A DNA stretch of 64,000 nt from SZUA-318 sp964412015 (GCA_964412015.1 CAYPMO010000001.1:1-64000); one strand, 5' to 3'. Positions 53,009-61,415 are shown, numbered from the stretch's first letter. The notes: generated from the sequence alone by a model not told the origin. Made by a program: numbers and translations.

Positions 53009-53036
53009 TATACGTCCGCCAGGCACGCGCGGTTAC
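53009..53036 (-). promoter_or_regulatory. Possible ECF-type promoter of the second sigma gene
   Basis: Minus strand: GTAACC (53031-53036), within TGTAACC, then a 16-base spacer and CGTATA (53009-53014). This resembles the TGAAAC-N16-CGTA layout known for some ECF sigma factors such as Bacillus sigma-W. The transcription start would be within about 3 bases of the ATG at 53000. Confidence 0.4.
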
Positions 53037-53045
53037 ACGGCACGC

Positions 53046-53071
53046 GGCCGGCCGGAATCCTCCGGCCGGCC
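53046..53071 (-). terminator. Strong hairpin after gapA
   Basis: Perfect 11-bp stem (GGCCGGCCGGA/TCCGGCCGGCC) with a 4-base loop, 73-98 bases downstream of the gapA stop and ahead of the sigma promoter. No T-run. It probably separates gapA transcripts from the ECF module. Confidence 0.5.
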
Positions 53072-53143
53072 ACGAACGTCAGCTGTTCCAGACCTTTCGA
53101 TCCCTCACCCGGCCCGACGCCCACGGGTCGCGAGCGTATCGTG

Positions 53144-54154
53144 CTACAACCGTTCGCCGACGTAGGAGACCAGGTCCACCACCCGCTGCGAATAGCCCCA
53201 CTCGTTGTCGTACCAGGAAACCACGTTCACCAGGCGTCCGTCGATCACGTTGGTGGACTTCAGGTCCACGATGCTGCTGCGTGGGTCACCCGTGAAGTCA
53301 ACCGAGACCAGGGGCTCCTCGCTCACGCCCAGGATCCCCTTCATGGGGCCCTCGGAAGCGGCCCTGAAAGCAGCGTTGATCTCGTCCACCGTCGTGTCCT
53401 TCTCGACCTCCGCCACGAGGACCACCAACGACACGTCGGGAGTGGGCACGCGGATCGCGAACCCGTCGATCTTCCCCCTCACGGCCGGGATGACCAGACC
53501 GGTCGCCTTCGCGGCTCCGGTCGTGGTGGGGATCATGGACATGCCGGCGGCGCGGGCGCGCCGGAGGTCCTTGTGCGGCAGGTCGAGGATGTTCTGATCG
53601 TTCGTGTAGGAGTGGACGGTCGTCATGAAGCCGTGACGGAAGCCGAAGGAGTCCATCACCACCTTCACGACCGGCGCGAGGCAGTTCGTCGTGCAGCTGG
53701 CGTTGGAGACGACGTGGTGCGTGGCCGGGTCGTACGACCCCTCGTTGACGCCCAGCACGATCGTGATGTCCTCGTTCTTGGCCGGCGCCGAGATGATGAC
53801 CTTCTTCGCGCCACCCTCCAGGTGTGCGACGGCCTTCTCTTTCGCGGTGAAGCGCCCGGTGGCCTCCACGACGATATCCACGCCCAGATCCTTCCAGGGA
53901 AGCTTCGCCGGGTCCTTCTCCGCGAAGACGCGCAGGTCGTCGCCGTCCACCTTGAGGCCCGTTTCCGTGACACTCACGGGTCCGTCGTGGCGACCGTGCA
54001 CGGAATCGTACTTGAAGAGGTGGGCGAGGGTATCGTTGTCCGTCAGGTCGTTGACGGCCACGAAATCGAGGTCCTTGCGGCCGGACTTCTTGGCTCCGCG
54101 AAGAACGAGGCGGCCTATGCGTCCGAAACCGTTGATCGCGACACGGATTGCCAT
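53144..54154 (-). CDS. gapA: Glyceraldehyde-3-phosphate dehydrogenase
   Basis: NAD-dependent glycolytic dehydrogenase, 336 residues. It has the fold INGFGRIGRLVLRG (7-20), D36 in AVNDLTD that indicates NAD preference, the catalytic cysteine C154 in SNASCTTNCLAP and the C-terminal VSWYDNEWGYS. A 13-base tandem duplication lies directly before the start (54160-54185). Other glycolytic genes pgk and tpiA lie downstream beyond the ECF module. Confidence 0.97.
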   Translation of the reverse strand: MAIRVAINGFGRIGRLVLRGAKKSGRKDLDFVAVNDLTDNDTLAHLFKYDSVHGRHDGPVSVTETGLKVDGDDLRVFAEKDPAKLPWKDLGVDIVVEATGRFTAKEKAVAHLEGGAKKVIISAPAKNEDITIVLGVNEGSYDPATHHVVSNASCTTNCLAPVVKVVMDSFGFRHGFMTTVHSYTNDQNILDLPHKDLRRARAAGMSMIPTTTGAAKATGLVIPAVRGKIDGFAIRVPTPDVSLVVLVAEVEKDTTVDEINAAFRAASEGPMKGILGVSEEPLVSVDFTGDPRSSIVDLKSTNVIDGRLVNVVSWYDNEWGYSQRVVDLVSYVGERL

Positions 54155-54159
54155 CGGTA

Positions 54160-54185
54160 TTCGAGGCTCCTGTTCGAGGCTCCTG
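54160..54185 (-). repeat. Tandem 13-base duplication in the gapA leader
   Basis: CAGGAGCCTCGAA occurs twice head to tail on the minus strand, ending 5 bases before the gapA ATG. Each copy carries GGAG, but the nearer one is about 13 bases from the ATG, so two Shine-Dalgarno-like sites precede the gene. Confidence 0.85.
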
Positions 54186-54220
54186 AATGACAGGACGGGG
54201 ATGAAACGGAACAGCGGAAG

Positions 54221-54979
54221 TCAACTCACCGGGCCCTTCAGGAACGGAAGCGCCCGCGCGTATGTCAGGAGGGTGACCTCCGACACCCCGACTCCGGCCA
54301 ACTCCGTCGCGGCGGCAACGGCCGTGGCGCCGGTGGTGAGGACGTCGTCCACCAGCGTGACGTGCGCGCCGCGCAGGCGGGAAACCGCCTCGTCCCGCGC
54401 CGCAAAGGCGCCTTTCACGTTAGCCCGGCGCTCGGAGGGGTGCAAGGATACCTGGGTGACGCCCTCGCGGGGCCGTTCGAGGCCCTCGATCAGATCGAGC
54501 CCGAGGCCTACCGCGACCCCTTCGGCGAGGAGGAGCGCCTGGTTGTAGCCCCTCCGGCGCACGCGTGCCGGAGTCGTCGGCACCGGCACCACCACACGGG
54601 GGACGAGCGGCCCACAAGGTGGCAGCGGCACACGGCTCATGGCCTCCGCCATGGGTCCGGCAAGCTCCCTCCAGCCTTCATACTTGAGCGCGTGCACCAG
54701 GGTGTCGGCGGGGGGCGCGAGCACGTGGACGTACCGTGCGAAGGAGAGTGCCTCCGGCCAGTCCCGACACGTACGACACGTGTCTTCCTCCACCCGACCG
54801 GTTCCCCTCGGGTGGTGGCATCGGGGACAGCGGGGCCACGGAGCGACCGGAAGCCTCGAGCGGCACCGGGAACAGACCAGGGGCGCCGAGGAGCCGCCCG
54901 GGACCCACGCGCCACAGCATAGACACCCGCTCGGGAGGAAGACGTCGAGCAAACCCTCCGCCCATGCGGAGGCCTTCAC
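54221..54979 (-). CDS. comF: ComF family protein (phosphoribosyltransferase-like)
   Basis: ComF-type protein, 252 residues with a GTG start. The N-terminal zinc part has CLCCGAW, CSRCRSR, CPRCHHPRG and CRTCRDW. The C-terminal phosphoribosyltransferase fold has the PRPP loop VTLVDDVLTTGAT (about 205-217). Homologs take part in DNA uptake during competence or are of unknown role elsewhere. The GTG overlaps the aroE stop by 4 bases (GTGA), which decides the start; the upstream frame lies inside aroE. Confidence 0.9.
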   Translation of the reverse strand: MKASAWAEGLLDVFLPSGCLCCGAWVPGGSSAPLVCSRCRSRLPVAPWPRCPRCHHPRGTGRVEEDTCRTCRDWPEALSFARYVHVLAPPADTLVHALKYEGWRELAGPMAEAMSRVPLPPCGPLVPRVVVPVPTTPARVRRRGYNQALLLAEGVAVGLGLDLIEGLERPREGVTQVSLHPSERRANVKGAFAARDEAVSRLRGAHVTLVDDVLTTGATAVAAATELAGVGVSEVTLLTYARALPFLKGPVS

Positions 54980-55812
54980 GATCCCATGCTCCGCCGGAGC
55001 GCCTCCCGCATCTCCGCGACGGGCGCGCCCGGACCCCACCACCGCTCGAACGACGCCGCGCCCTGCTGAACGAGCATCTCGGAGCCGTCCGTGGCTCGGA
55101 TGCCGATGGCTTCCGCGGCCCGGACGAACGGAGTCGGGGGCTTTCCGTAGACCAGGTCCATCGCGGCCCCCACCCTGGAAAGCAGCTCGAAGTCGAGCGG
55201 TGGAGGATCATCGGGCCCCAGGCCGAGGCGGGTGGCATTCACCACCAGGTCGAAGCTCCGGCCCCGGAGATTCTCGGCGAGCGGGACCACGCGCGCCCTC
55301 TCGCCGCCGATGCGGCGGGCCACCGCGCGCGCCCGCTCGTTGCTCCGGTTCAAGAGCGTCACCTCCTCGGCGCCCTCCTCCAGCAACGCCATCAGGGTCG
55401 CGCGGGCGGCGCCGCCCGCCCCGAGCAGCAGAACCCTCATGCCCTTCAGGGAACCGACGAAGGCCTTGGCGGCACGGCGGAATCCGTCCACATCGGTGTT
55501 GTCGCCGTGGACACGCCCGTCCGGCCCGCCCCAGAACGTGTTGCACGCGCCCGTGCGGCGCACCGACTCGCAGGCGACGTCCACGACCGCGGCGGCTTTC
55601 TCCTTGTGGGGCAGCGTGATGTTTCCGCCCCCACCCGCGCGCGCGAGGCCCCGCATGAATCCGACGAGGTCGTCAGCGGCGCACCGCACCGCGACGTAGA
55701 CGCCGTCCACGCCCGCCGCGCGGAAGGCCGCGTTCTGGATGATCGGCGAGAGGGAATGGCGCACGGGGTCGCCGAGCAGCGTGAGGACCCGGGTCGATGA
55801 GGAGATGGTCAT
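54976..55812 (-). CDS. aroE: Shikimate dehydrogenase
   Basis: Reduces 3-dehydroshikimate to shikimate with NADPH in aromatic amino-acid synthesis. The 278-residue protein has the substrate region GDPVRHSLSPIIQNAAF, the catalytic lysine in NITLPHKE, DNTDVDGF, and the cofactor loop LLLGAGGAARA with the NRSNER segment that binds the NADP phosphate. It overlaps both neighbours by 4 bases. Confidence 0.96.
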   Translation of the reverse strand: MTISSSTRVLTLLGDPVRHSLSPIIQNAAFRAAGVDGVYVAVRCAADDLVGFMRGLARAGGGGNITLPHKEKAAAVVDVACESVRRTGACNTFWGGPDGRVHGDNTDVDGFRRAAKAFVGSLKGMRVLLLGAGGAARATLMALLEEGAEEVTLLNRSNERARAVARRIGGERARVVPLAENLRGRSFDLVVNATRLGLGPDDPPPLDFELLSRVGAAMDLVYGKPPTPFVRAAEAIGIRATDGSEMLVQQGAASFERWWGPGAPVAEMREALRRSMGS

Positions 55813-56309
55813 GGCGCCACGAGGGGAGCGATGCGGTGGAGCGCCCGCTCCACCAGCCCTTCCAGCATGGCGAACGTGGCCTCGTAGTCCGCGTCCGATC
55901 CGCCGACCGGATCCGGAACGGTCTTGCCGGCCTCATCATCCGTCTCGCCGCCGGCCGCGAAGGCGATGAGCAGATCGGCCTTGTCACCCCCACCCTGCTC
56001 CCTCGCGCGCGACAGGTGCGGCGGCGACATCGCGAGCACCAGGTCGGCCCAGGCGACCAACCCGGGCGTGAGCTGCGTGGACCGGTGACCGGAAAGGTCC
56101 AAGCCATGCCTCGCGACGACGCGCTCCGAGCCCTCCGAAGCGGGCCCACCATTCACGGTCGCGATTCCGGCCGAGCGGACCTTGAGCCGGGCCCACCCCC
56201 GCTCGGCCGCGATCCGCCGCGCGATCACCTCCGCGATCGGACTCCGGCACGTGTTGCCCGTGCAGACGAACAGGAGCCGGAACGGCTCTCCTGGGCGCTC
56301 AGTGTCCAT
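55809..56309 (-). CDS. Low-molecular-weight protein tyrosine/arginine phosphatase
   Basis: 166-residue phosphatase of the LMW-PTP fold. The P-loop is C16-TGNTCRS (C-x5-R), and the general acid lies in VPDPVGGSDADYE near the C-terminus. The threonine in CTGNTCRS resembles YwlE-type protein-arginine phosphatases, and genomic linkage to tsaC matches the ywlE neighbourhood in many bacteria. Arginine versus tyrosine specificity is not proven. The start at 56309 overlaps tsaC by 11 bases; the longer frame lies inside tsaC. Confidence 0.88.
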   Translation of the reverse strand: MDTERPGEPFRLLFVCTGNTCRSPIAEVIARRIAAERGWARLKVRSAGIATVNGGPASEGSERVVARHGLDLSGHRSTQLTPGLVAWADLVLAMSPPHLSRAREQGGGDKADLLIAFAAGGETDDEAGKTVPDPVGGSDADYEATFAMLEGLVERALHRIAPLVAP

Positions 56310-56958
56310 GGACCTCTGGTAGAGCAGAGCGAAGCCGACTCGCGGAAACGGAACCTTCACGCACCACGACGGGGACGTCGCCACTGCAGTCCACGATCGT
56401 GGAAGGACCCGAAGGTGGCAGCGACCCCCCATCCAGCACCAGCATCTCTTCCCCCGCTCCGAGGCGCATGGCCGCGTCGAGCGCGTCCTGGGCCGTGAGG
56501 GCCGGGGGCCCTCCCGGAACGTTGGCGCTCGTGGACGTCAAGGGCGTGGCGACGAACTCGAGCAGGGCCGCCACGAGCGGATGTGGGCTGACCCTCACCG
56601 CCACCGTGCCCTCCTTGCTCCGGACACCATCCGGGAAGATACGGTCGGGATCGGAGAGCACCAACGTCAATGGACCGGGCCAGAAGACCGAAGCCAGCGT
56701 GCGGGCCTCGTCCGGCCAGCGCAGCCCGACGGCGTCTTCCGGGCCCCGCAGCAGGATCAACAACGGTTGTTCGCCCGACCTCCGCTTGAGCCTCTGGATT
56801 CGCGCCACCCCTGCGGGGGTGCAGGGACCGCCGAACCCGTAGACGGTCTCCGTGGGGTACGCGACGATCCCCCCGCGCGCCAGGTGCGCGGCCGCGGGCC
56901 CCAGGGCCGCGCGGCCCAAGCCGGAGCCGCGCAGGTCCAGAAGAGTCGGTTCCCTCAC
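56299..56958 (-). CDS. tsaC: L-threonylcarbamoyladenylate synthase
   Basis: Makes threonylcarbamoyl-AMP for the t6A37 tRNA modification. The 219-residue Sua5/YrdC/YciO protein has GGIVAYPTETVYGFG (29-43), KRRSGEQPLLIL (58-69) in place of the usual KxR(p) loop, FWPGPLTLVL and TSTSANVPGGP. It lacks the extra Sua5 C-terminal domain, so TsaC is the better name. Coupled by a 4-base overlap to ispD. Confidence 0.92.
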   Translation of the reverse strand: MREPTLLDLRGSGLGRAALGPAAAHLARGGIVAYPTETVYGFGGPCTPAGVARIQRLKRRSGEQPLLILLRGPEDAVGLRWPDEARTLASVFWPGPLTLVLSDPDRIFPDGVRSKEGTVAVRVSPHPLVAALLEFVATPLTSTSANVPGGPPALTAQDALDAAMRLGAGEEMLVLDGGSLPPSGPSTIVDCSGDVPVVVREGSVSASRLRSALPEVHGH

Positions 56959-57659
56959 GCCTGTCGGCCTCGCGCGCGCAGCGCGGCCTCCGCCATGGGC
57001 AGATCCTCGGGGCGCGTCACCTTGAGGTTCGATGGGCCCGCGTCCACCATGCGCAGGGGCAGACCCAGGCGCGCGACCAGGAAAGCGTCGTCGGTGGCGC
57101 CTTCCAGGTCGTCTGCGTACGCCCTCCGCAGCGCGGCGGACGGAAACACCTGCGGTGTCTGCGCGTGCCAGAGCCGCGCCCGATCGGGCGTACCGGTCAC
57201 GAGCCGATCGGGGTCCACCTCCTTCATCGTGTCCACCGCCGGACAGCCGGCGATGGCGCCTTCACCCGCGAGCGCGATATCGATGCAGCGCGCCACCACG
57301 TCGGGGGTGACCAGCGGGCGCGCGGCGTCGTGCACGGCCAGCGCGTCGACGTCGTCGGGCAGGGCGTCGAGAGCGCGCCGCACCGACTCGGCGCGCGTCG
57401 CCCCTCCCTCCACGACGCGGACGCGCGGGTCGAGCGCGGTCAGCCAGCGCGGGGGCGCCCCGGCGTCCGCTTCGGCCAACGCGACCGCCACGGCCACCAC
57501 CCGCGGCTCGACGAGAAACGGCCTCAGCGCGTGGACCAGGACGGGTTCCCCCGCAAGCATCAGGAACGGTTTTCTGGCGCCGCCCATCCGCTCGCCGGTT
57601 CCCGCAGCCGGAACGGCGACTCCCACGCGCCGCGCGGCCGCCGGGGGCGCGAGGCTCAC
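56955..57659 (-). CDS. ispD: 2-C-methyl-D-erythritol 4-phosphate cytidylyltransferase
   Basis: Third step of the MEP isoprenoid pathway. The 234-residue nucleotidyltransferase has the CTP loop VPAAGTGERMGGARKPFL (16-33), AVHDAARPLV (107-116) and TPQVFP near residue 167. A 4-base overlap links it to dnaB upstream and to tsaC downstream. The next enzyme gene ispF lies far away at 1567-2088. Confidence 0.95.
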   Translation of the reverse strand: MSLAPPAAARRVGVAVPAAGTGERMGGARKPFLMLAGEPVLVHALRPFLVEPRVVAVAVALAEADAGAPPRWLTALDPRVRVVEGGATRAESVRRALDALPDDVDALAVHDAARPLVTPDVVARCIDIALAGEGAIAGCPAVDTMKEVDPDRLVTGTPDRARLWHAQTPQVFPSAALRRAYADDLEGATDDAFLVARLGLPLRMVDAGPSNLKVTRPEDLPMAEAALRARGRQA

Positions 57660-59080
57660 GGCTCGTAGCCCGTGCCGGGCCCGGGACCTCCCCCCGCATC
57701 CTGGGGCGAGCGGGCGATCGAATCGAAGCGCGTGTACGCCTTCTGGAAGTAGAGTTCCACCACGCCCGTGGGTCCGTTGCGCTGCTTGCCGACGATGAGC
57801 TCGGTCTTGCCTTCGAGCTCTTCTCGCTTCTCGGCAGGAGCGTAATACTCGGGCCGGTACAAGAACATGACCAGATCGGCATCCTGCTCGATGGAGCCCG
57901 ACTCGCGGAGGTCGGAGAGCATGGGACGCTTGTCGGTGCGCTGCTCGGGTCCCCGGCTGAGCTGGGAGAGCGCCACCACCGGCACCTCCAGCTCGCGAGC
58001 CAGAGCCTTGAGCCCCCGGGACATCTCGCTGACCTCCTGGACCCGGTTCTCGCTCCGGGAGGACGCGGACATGAGCTGGAGGTAGTCGACGACCAGCATC
58101 CCCAGGTCCCTCTCGCCGGTCCGAAGCTCAGATTGCAGCCTACGCGCCTTCGCGCGGATCTCCAGGACGTTGGTGCCCGGCGAGTCGTCGATCCAGATCG
58201 GTGCCGTGTTCAGGTGTCCGGCCGCGGCAGCGAGCCGCTGGTGCTCCTCCTGGGAGAGGCGCCCCCGGCGCATCTTCTGGGCGTCGATGCGCCCTTCCGC
58301 GCAGAGCAGCCGCTGGACCAGCTGCTCCCGCGACATCTCCAGGGAGAAGATCGCGACCGGGATGTTGTGGCCGATCGCGGCGTTGGCCGAGGCGTTCAGT
58401 ACCCAGGAGGTCTTCCCCATCGAGGGGCGTGCGGCGACGATGCAGAGGTCTCCCTTCTGGAGCCCGGTCGTCATGCGATCCAGGTCGGGGAAGCCCGTTG
58501 GCACTCCTGTGATCCCTCCGGCCGACTGCTGGAGCTTCTCGATGTGCTCGAACGCGTCCCACAGGATCTCCTTGATCCAGAGGAAGCCCTCGCGCTTGTG
58601 GCTCTCCGCCACCCGGAAGATGCGCGCCTCCGCCTCGTCGAGGATCTCCTCGACCTCGCGCTCGCCCTGCTCGTACACGTCACGGATGATCTGCGACGCC
58701 TGCTCGACCAGGCGGCGCAGAAGGGCCTTGTCACGCACGATCCTGGCATGGTACTCCACGTTGGCCGCGGTGGGCACCGCATCCACGAGCGCAGCCAGGT
58801 AGTCGAACCCGCCCGCGGAGTCCAGCTCGGCCGTCTTCTTCAGCTCCTCCGAGACGGTGATGACGTCGATGACGCTCCCGCGCTCGTAGAGCCGGACCAT
58901 GGCCCGGTAGAGGCGCCGGTTGGCCTCGCGGTAGAACATCGATTCGTTGACGTGCTCCATCGTCCGCGTCACCGCTTCGCGGTCGATCAGCATCCCCCCC
59001 AGCACCGCCGTCTCCGCCTCCAGGGAGAAGGGCGGCGTGCGATCGAAAACGGCCTGGGTGAAGTTCTGCGAGGCTTCCAT
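57656..59080 (-). CDS. dnaB: Replicative DNA helicase DnaB
   Basis: Hexameric replication-fork helicase, 474 residues. The N-terminal primase-interacting domain (about 10-115, EAETAVLGGMLID) is followed by the RecA-like domain with Walker A ARPSMGKTSW, Walker B LVVDYLQLM and ALSQLSRGPEQR. No intein interrupts the Walker region, a common insertion site. The start at 59080 (MEASQNFTQ) is preferred; a GTG at 59110 adds ten residues and is possible. Confidence 0.95.
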   Translation of the reverse strand: MEASQNFTQAVFDRTPPFSLEAETAVLGGMLIDREAVTRTMEHVNESMFYREANRRLYRAMVRLYERGSVIDVITVSEELKKTAELDSAGGFDYLAALVDAVPTAANVEYHARIVRDKALLRRLVEQASQIIRDVYEQGEREVEEILDEAEARIFRVAESHKREGFLWIKEILWDAFEHIEKLQQSAGGITGVPTGFPDLDRMTTGLQKGDLCIVAARPSMGKTSWVLNASANAAIGHNIPVAIFSLEMSREQLVQRLLCAEGRIDAQKMRRGRLSQEEHQRLAAAAGHLNTAPIWIDDSPGTNVLEIRAKARRLQSELRTGERDLGMLVVDYLQLMSASSRSENRVQEVSEMSRGLKALARELEVPVVALSQLSRGPEQRTDKRPMLSDLRESGSIEQDADLVMFLYRPEYYAPAEKREELEGKTELIVGKQRNGPTGVVELYFQKAYTRFDSIARSPQDAGGGPGPGTGYEP

Positions 59081-59160
59081 GCGGGCGTCTCGGAAGGACG
59101 GTGAAGACACAATCTACGCACGCCGGAAGACCCCGGCGAGAAACGGCGGCGAACGAGTCC

Positions 59161-59937
59161 TCAGGCGCCGTCCATGATCGCGCGCAGGAGCTGAAGGTCG
59201 TCCCAGAAGGCGCGGGTCCACCCCGGGTTCCGCAGCAGCGCGGCCGGGTGGTAGGTCACCACCAGTGGAATCCCTCCGTAGCTGTGGACCTCGCCGCGGA
59301 GCCGTCCGATCGGCCTCGTGGACCCGGCGAGCGCCTGCGCCGCGAAGGACCCCAAGGCAAGCAGGGCCTTCGGCGCCACGATCTCCAACTGTCTCTCGAG
59401 ATAGGGCAAGCAGGCTTCGATCTCGTCGGGCAGCGGATTCCGATTCCCCGGAGGCCTGCACTTCAGCACGTTGCAGATGTAGACTGAGTCCCGGCGGGAG
59501 AGGCCCACGGTGGCGAGGAGGAGGTCCAGGAACTGTCCGGCCGCGCCGACGAACGGCACGCCCGTGGCGTCCTCGTTGGCACCGGGAGCCTCCCCCACCA
59601 CCACGAGGCGGGCATCCAACGCGCCGTCGCCGAAAACCACGTGCTTCCGCCCGCTCGCGAGGCGACACCGGGTGCACGAGAGGGCCGCCCGGCGGAGCTC
59701 CTCGTAGGACGAGGGAAGGACGGAGAGATCCGCCGACCCGCCCACGGTCCCGGCCGGCGCGGATCGTACCGAGACCGGAGGGCGCGCGTCGGCGTGGCGG
59801 CCCTCCTTCGACCGAGCCGCCGAGGCCAGAGCCTCGGCACGGGTGAATCCCTCCAGGAAGAGCTCACGGCCACCCATCTCGCCCCGCTGCCGGAGGAGAC
59901 GGGCCACGTCCCGCGGATCCACGGACGACCCGCTCAC
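59161..59937 (-). CDS. Uracil-DNA glycosylase, family 4 (Fe-S)
   Basis: Removes uracil from DNA; family 4 enzymes hold a [4Fe-4S] cluster. The 258-residue protein has CTRCRLA (first cluster cysteines), VVVGEAPGANEDATGVPFVG (the GEAPG active-site motif), NVLKCRPPGNRNP with the third cysteine, a fourth in EIEACLPYL, and TYHPAALLRNP. The first 75 residues are variable and low in complexity. The GTG start at 59937 overlaps the coaBC stop by 4 bases; the longer frame lies inside coaBC. Confidence 0.92.
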   Translation of the reverse strand: MSGSSVDPRDVARLLRQRGEMGGRELFLEGFTRAEALASAARSKEGRHADARPPVSVRSAPAGTVGGSADLSVLPSSYEELRRAALSCTRCRLASGRKHVVFGDGALDARLVVVGEAPGANEDATGVPFVGAAGQFLDLLLATVGLSRRDSVYICNVLKCRPPGNRNPLPDEIEACLPYLERQLEIVAPKALLALGSFAAQALAGSTRPIGRLRGEVHSYGGIPLVVTYHPAALLRNPGWTRAFWDDLQLLRAIMDGA

Positions 59938-61175
59938 GCGTCCGCCGTGAGCATCCGGGCGACGCGGTCGAGGATCGCCTCGGCGACCTCCTCCTTGGAC
60001 TGGAGCGGCAGCTCCTCGACTCCTCCAGCCGCGTCCAGCAGCGTGACCCGGTTGGTGTCCACCTCGAAGCCCGCTCCCGGCTCGGTGGCGTCGTTCGCCA
60101 CCAGAAGCCGGAATCCCTTCGCCTCCATCTTCCCCCGCGCGTTCGCGACCACGTCGTGCGTCTCGAGCGCGAATCCCACCGCGACACTGCCCGGCTTGCG
60201 GAGCGCGCGGGTGTCGGCCGCGACGTCGGGGTTGGCGGTGAGGCGGAGCGTTGGCTCGGGGCCGGCTTCGCCGCGCTTCAGCTTGCGCCCGATCGGGTCC
60301 GCGGGCCGGAAGTCCGCCACCGCGGCCGCGAACATCGTCACGTCCGCCGCAGGGATGAGGCTCGAGACGGCGTCGAGCATATCGAGGGCCGTCTCCACGG
60401 GGACGACGTCCACTCCCTCCGGCCACGGCAGGGCACTCGGGCCCGATATCAGCGTGACACGGCAGCCGCGGCGCCAGGCCGCCTGCGCGAGCGCGAAGCC
60501 CATCCGCCCCGAGGACCGGTTTCCCAGGAACCGGACCGGATCCACCGGCTCGCGCGTGGGCCCCGCGGTGACGAGCACGGTCCGTCCCGCCAGCGCCTGA
60601 TCGCGCCCGAGCGCCCGCCCCACGTGTTCGACGATCTGCCACGCCTCCAGCATGCGGCCGGGGCCTTCTCCCTCCCCGACGGCCAACGGCCCCTCCGCGG
60701 GGCCCGCCACGTGGTATCCGAGGGCGTCCCGTATGTGCGCGAGATTCGCCTGCACCTGCGGATGCGCGAACATTCGGTCGTTCATGGCGGGGCAGATCAC
60801 CACGGGCGCCCGCGTGGCGAGGAGCGTCGTGCAGAGGAGGTCATCGGCCCTTCCGTGCGCGGCGCGGGCCAGGAAGTCGGCCGTCGCGGGCGCCACGCAC
60901 ACCGCGTCCGCGTCCCGACCGAGCCTGAGGTGCAACGCCGCGCCCTCCGCACTGAAGAGGTCGGTCAACGCACGCCGTCCCGTGACTCCCTCGAACGAAA
61001 GGGGTGCCACGAACTTCTGCGCCGACGATGTCATCACGACGTCCACGACCGCACCGAGACGCGTCAGGTCACGCGCCACCTGGACGGACTTGTACGCCGC
61101 GACGCCCCCGGTCACCCCCAGTACCACACGGCGGTCCTTCCAGGGTCGGCGGGAAGCAAGGGCGGTCTGGTTCAT
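59934..61175 (-). CDS. coaBC: Bifunctional phosphopantothenoylcysteine decarboxylase/synthetase
   Basis: Two steps of coenzyme A synthesis. The N-terminal flavin decarboxylase (about 1-190) has VVLGVTGGVAAYKSVQ and the CPAMNDRMF motif. The C-terminal CTP-dependent ligase (about 195-413) starts with TVLVTAGPTREPVDPVR and includes NRSSGRMG and a late LVANDA. The 413-residue length is typical. It is 15 bases after rpoZ. Confidence 0.95.
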   Translation of the reverse strand: MNQTALASRRPWKDRRVVLGVTGGVAAYKSVQVARDLTRLGAVVDVVMTSSAQKFVAPLSFEGVTGRRALTDLFSAEGAALHLRLGRDADAVCVAPATADFLARAAHGRADDLLCTTLLATRAPVVICPAMNDRMFAHPQVQANLAHIRDALGYHVAGPAEGPLAVGEGEGPGRMLEAWQIVEHVGRALGRDQALAGRTVLVTAGPTREPVDPVRFLGNRSSGRMGFALAQAAWRRGCRVTLISGPSALPWPEGVDVVPVETALDMLDAVSSLIPAADVTMFAAAVADFRPADPIGRKLKRGEAGPEPTLRLTANPDVAADTRALRKPGSVAVGFALETHDVVANARGKMEAKGFRLLVANDATEPGAGFEVDTNRVTLLDAAGGVEELPLQSKEEVAEAILDRVARMLTADA

Positions 61176-61190
61176 GACCCGGACAGGCGC

Positions 61191-61406
61191 CTACTCCTCG
61201 CGTCGACGCCGCTTCACGAGGCGGAACTCGATCTGTCCCGAGGTCAACGCCTCCAGGGAGCGGGTCGTGAGCTTCTTCTCCTCTCCGAGAGGCAGAGCCT
61301 CGCGCGGAAGGGAGTTCAACTCACGGGCGTACTTGGCCGCCACCAGCACGCCGAGGTATTTGCTCTCGGTGCCGGTGGCCACTTCGGTGGGCGTGAACAC
61401 GCGCAT
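61191..61406 (-). CDS. rpoZ: RNA polymerase omega subunit
   Basis: Small assembly subunit of RNA polymerase, 71 residues. The segment ESKYLGVLVAAKYARELN matches the omega core helix (family RYxLVxxAAKRARQL), and TTRSLEALTSGQIEF matches the KPLTxALEEIxxGKI part. The conserved gmk-rpoZ-coaBC order supports the call, since short omega proteins are hard to identify alone. Confidence 0.88.
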   Translation of the reverse strand: MRVFTPTEVATGTESKYLGVLVAAKYARELNSLPREALPLGEEKKLTTRSLEALTSGQIEFRLVKRRRREE

Positions 61407-61415
61407 CCAGATCTC

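Noticed and set aside
54221..54290. A TTGACT -35-like hexamer near the comF stop as a gapA promoter.
   Set aside because: No acceptable -10 box at 15-19 bases.
59081..59160. A TAGATT -10 box before dnaB.
   Set aside because: No -35 at the right distance.
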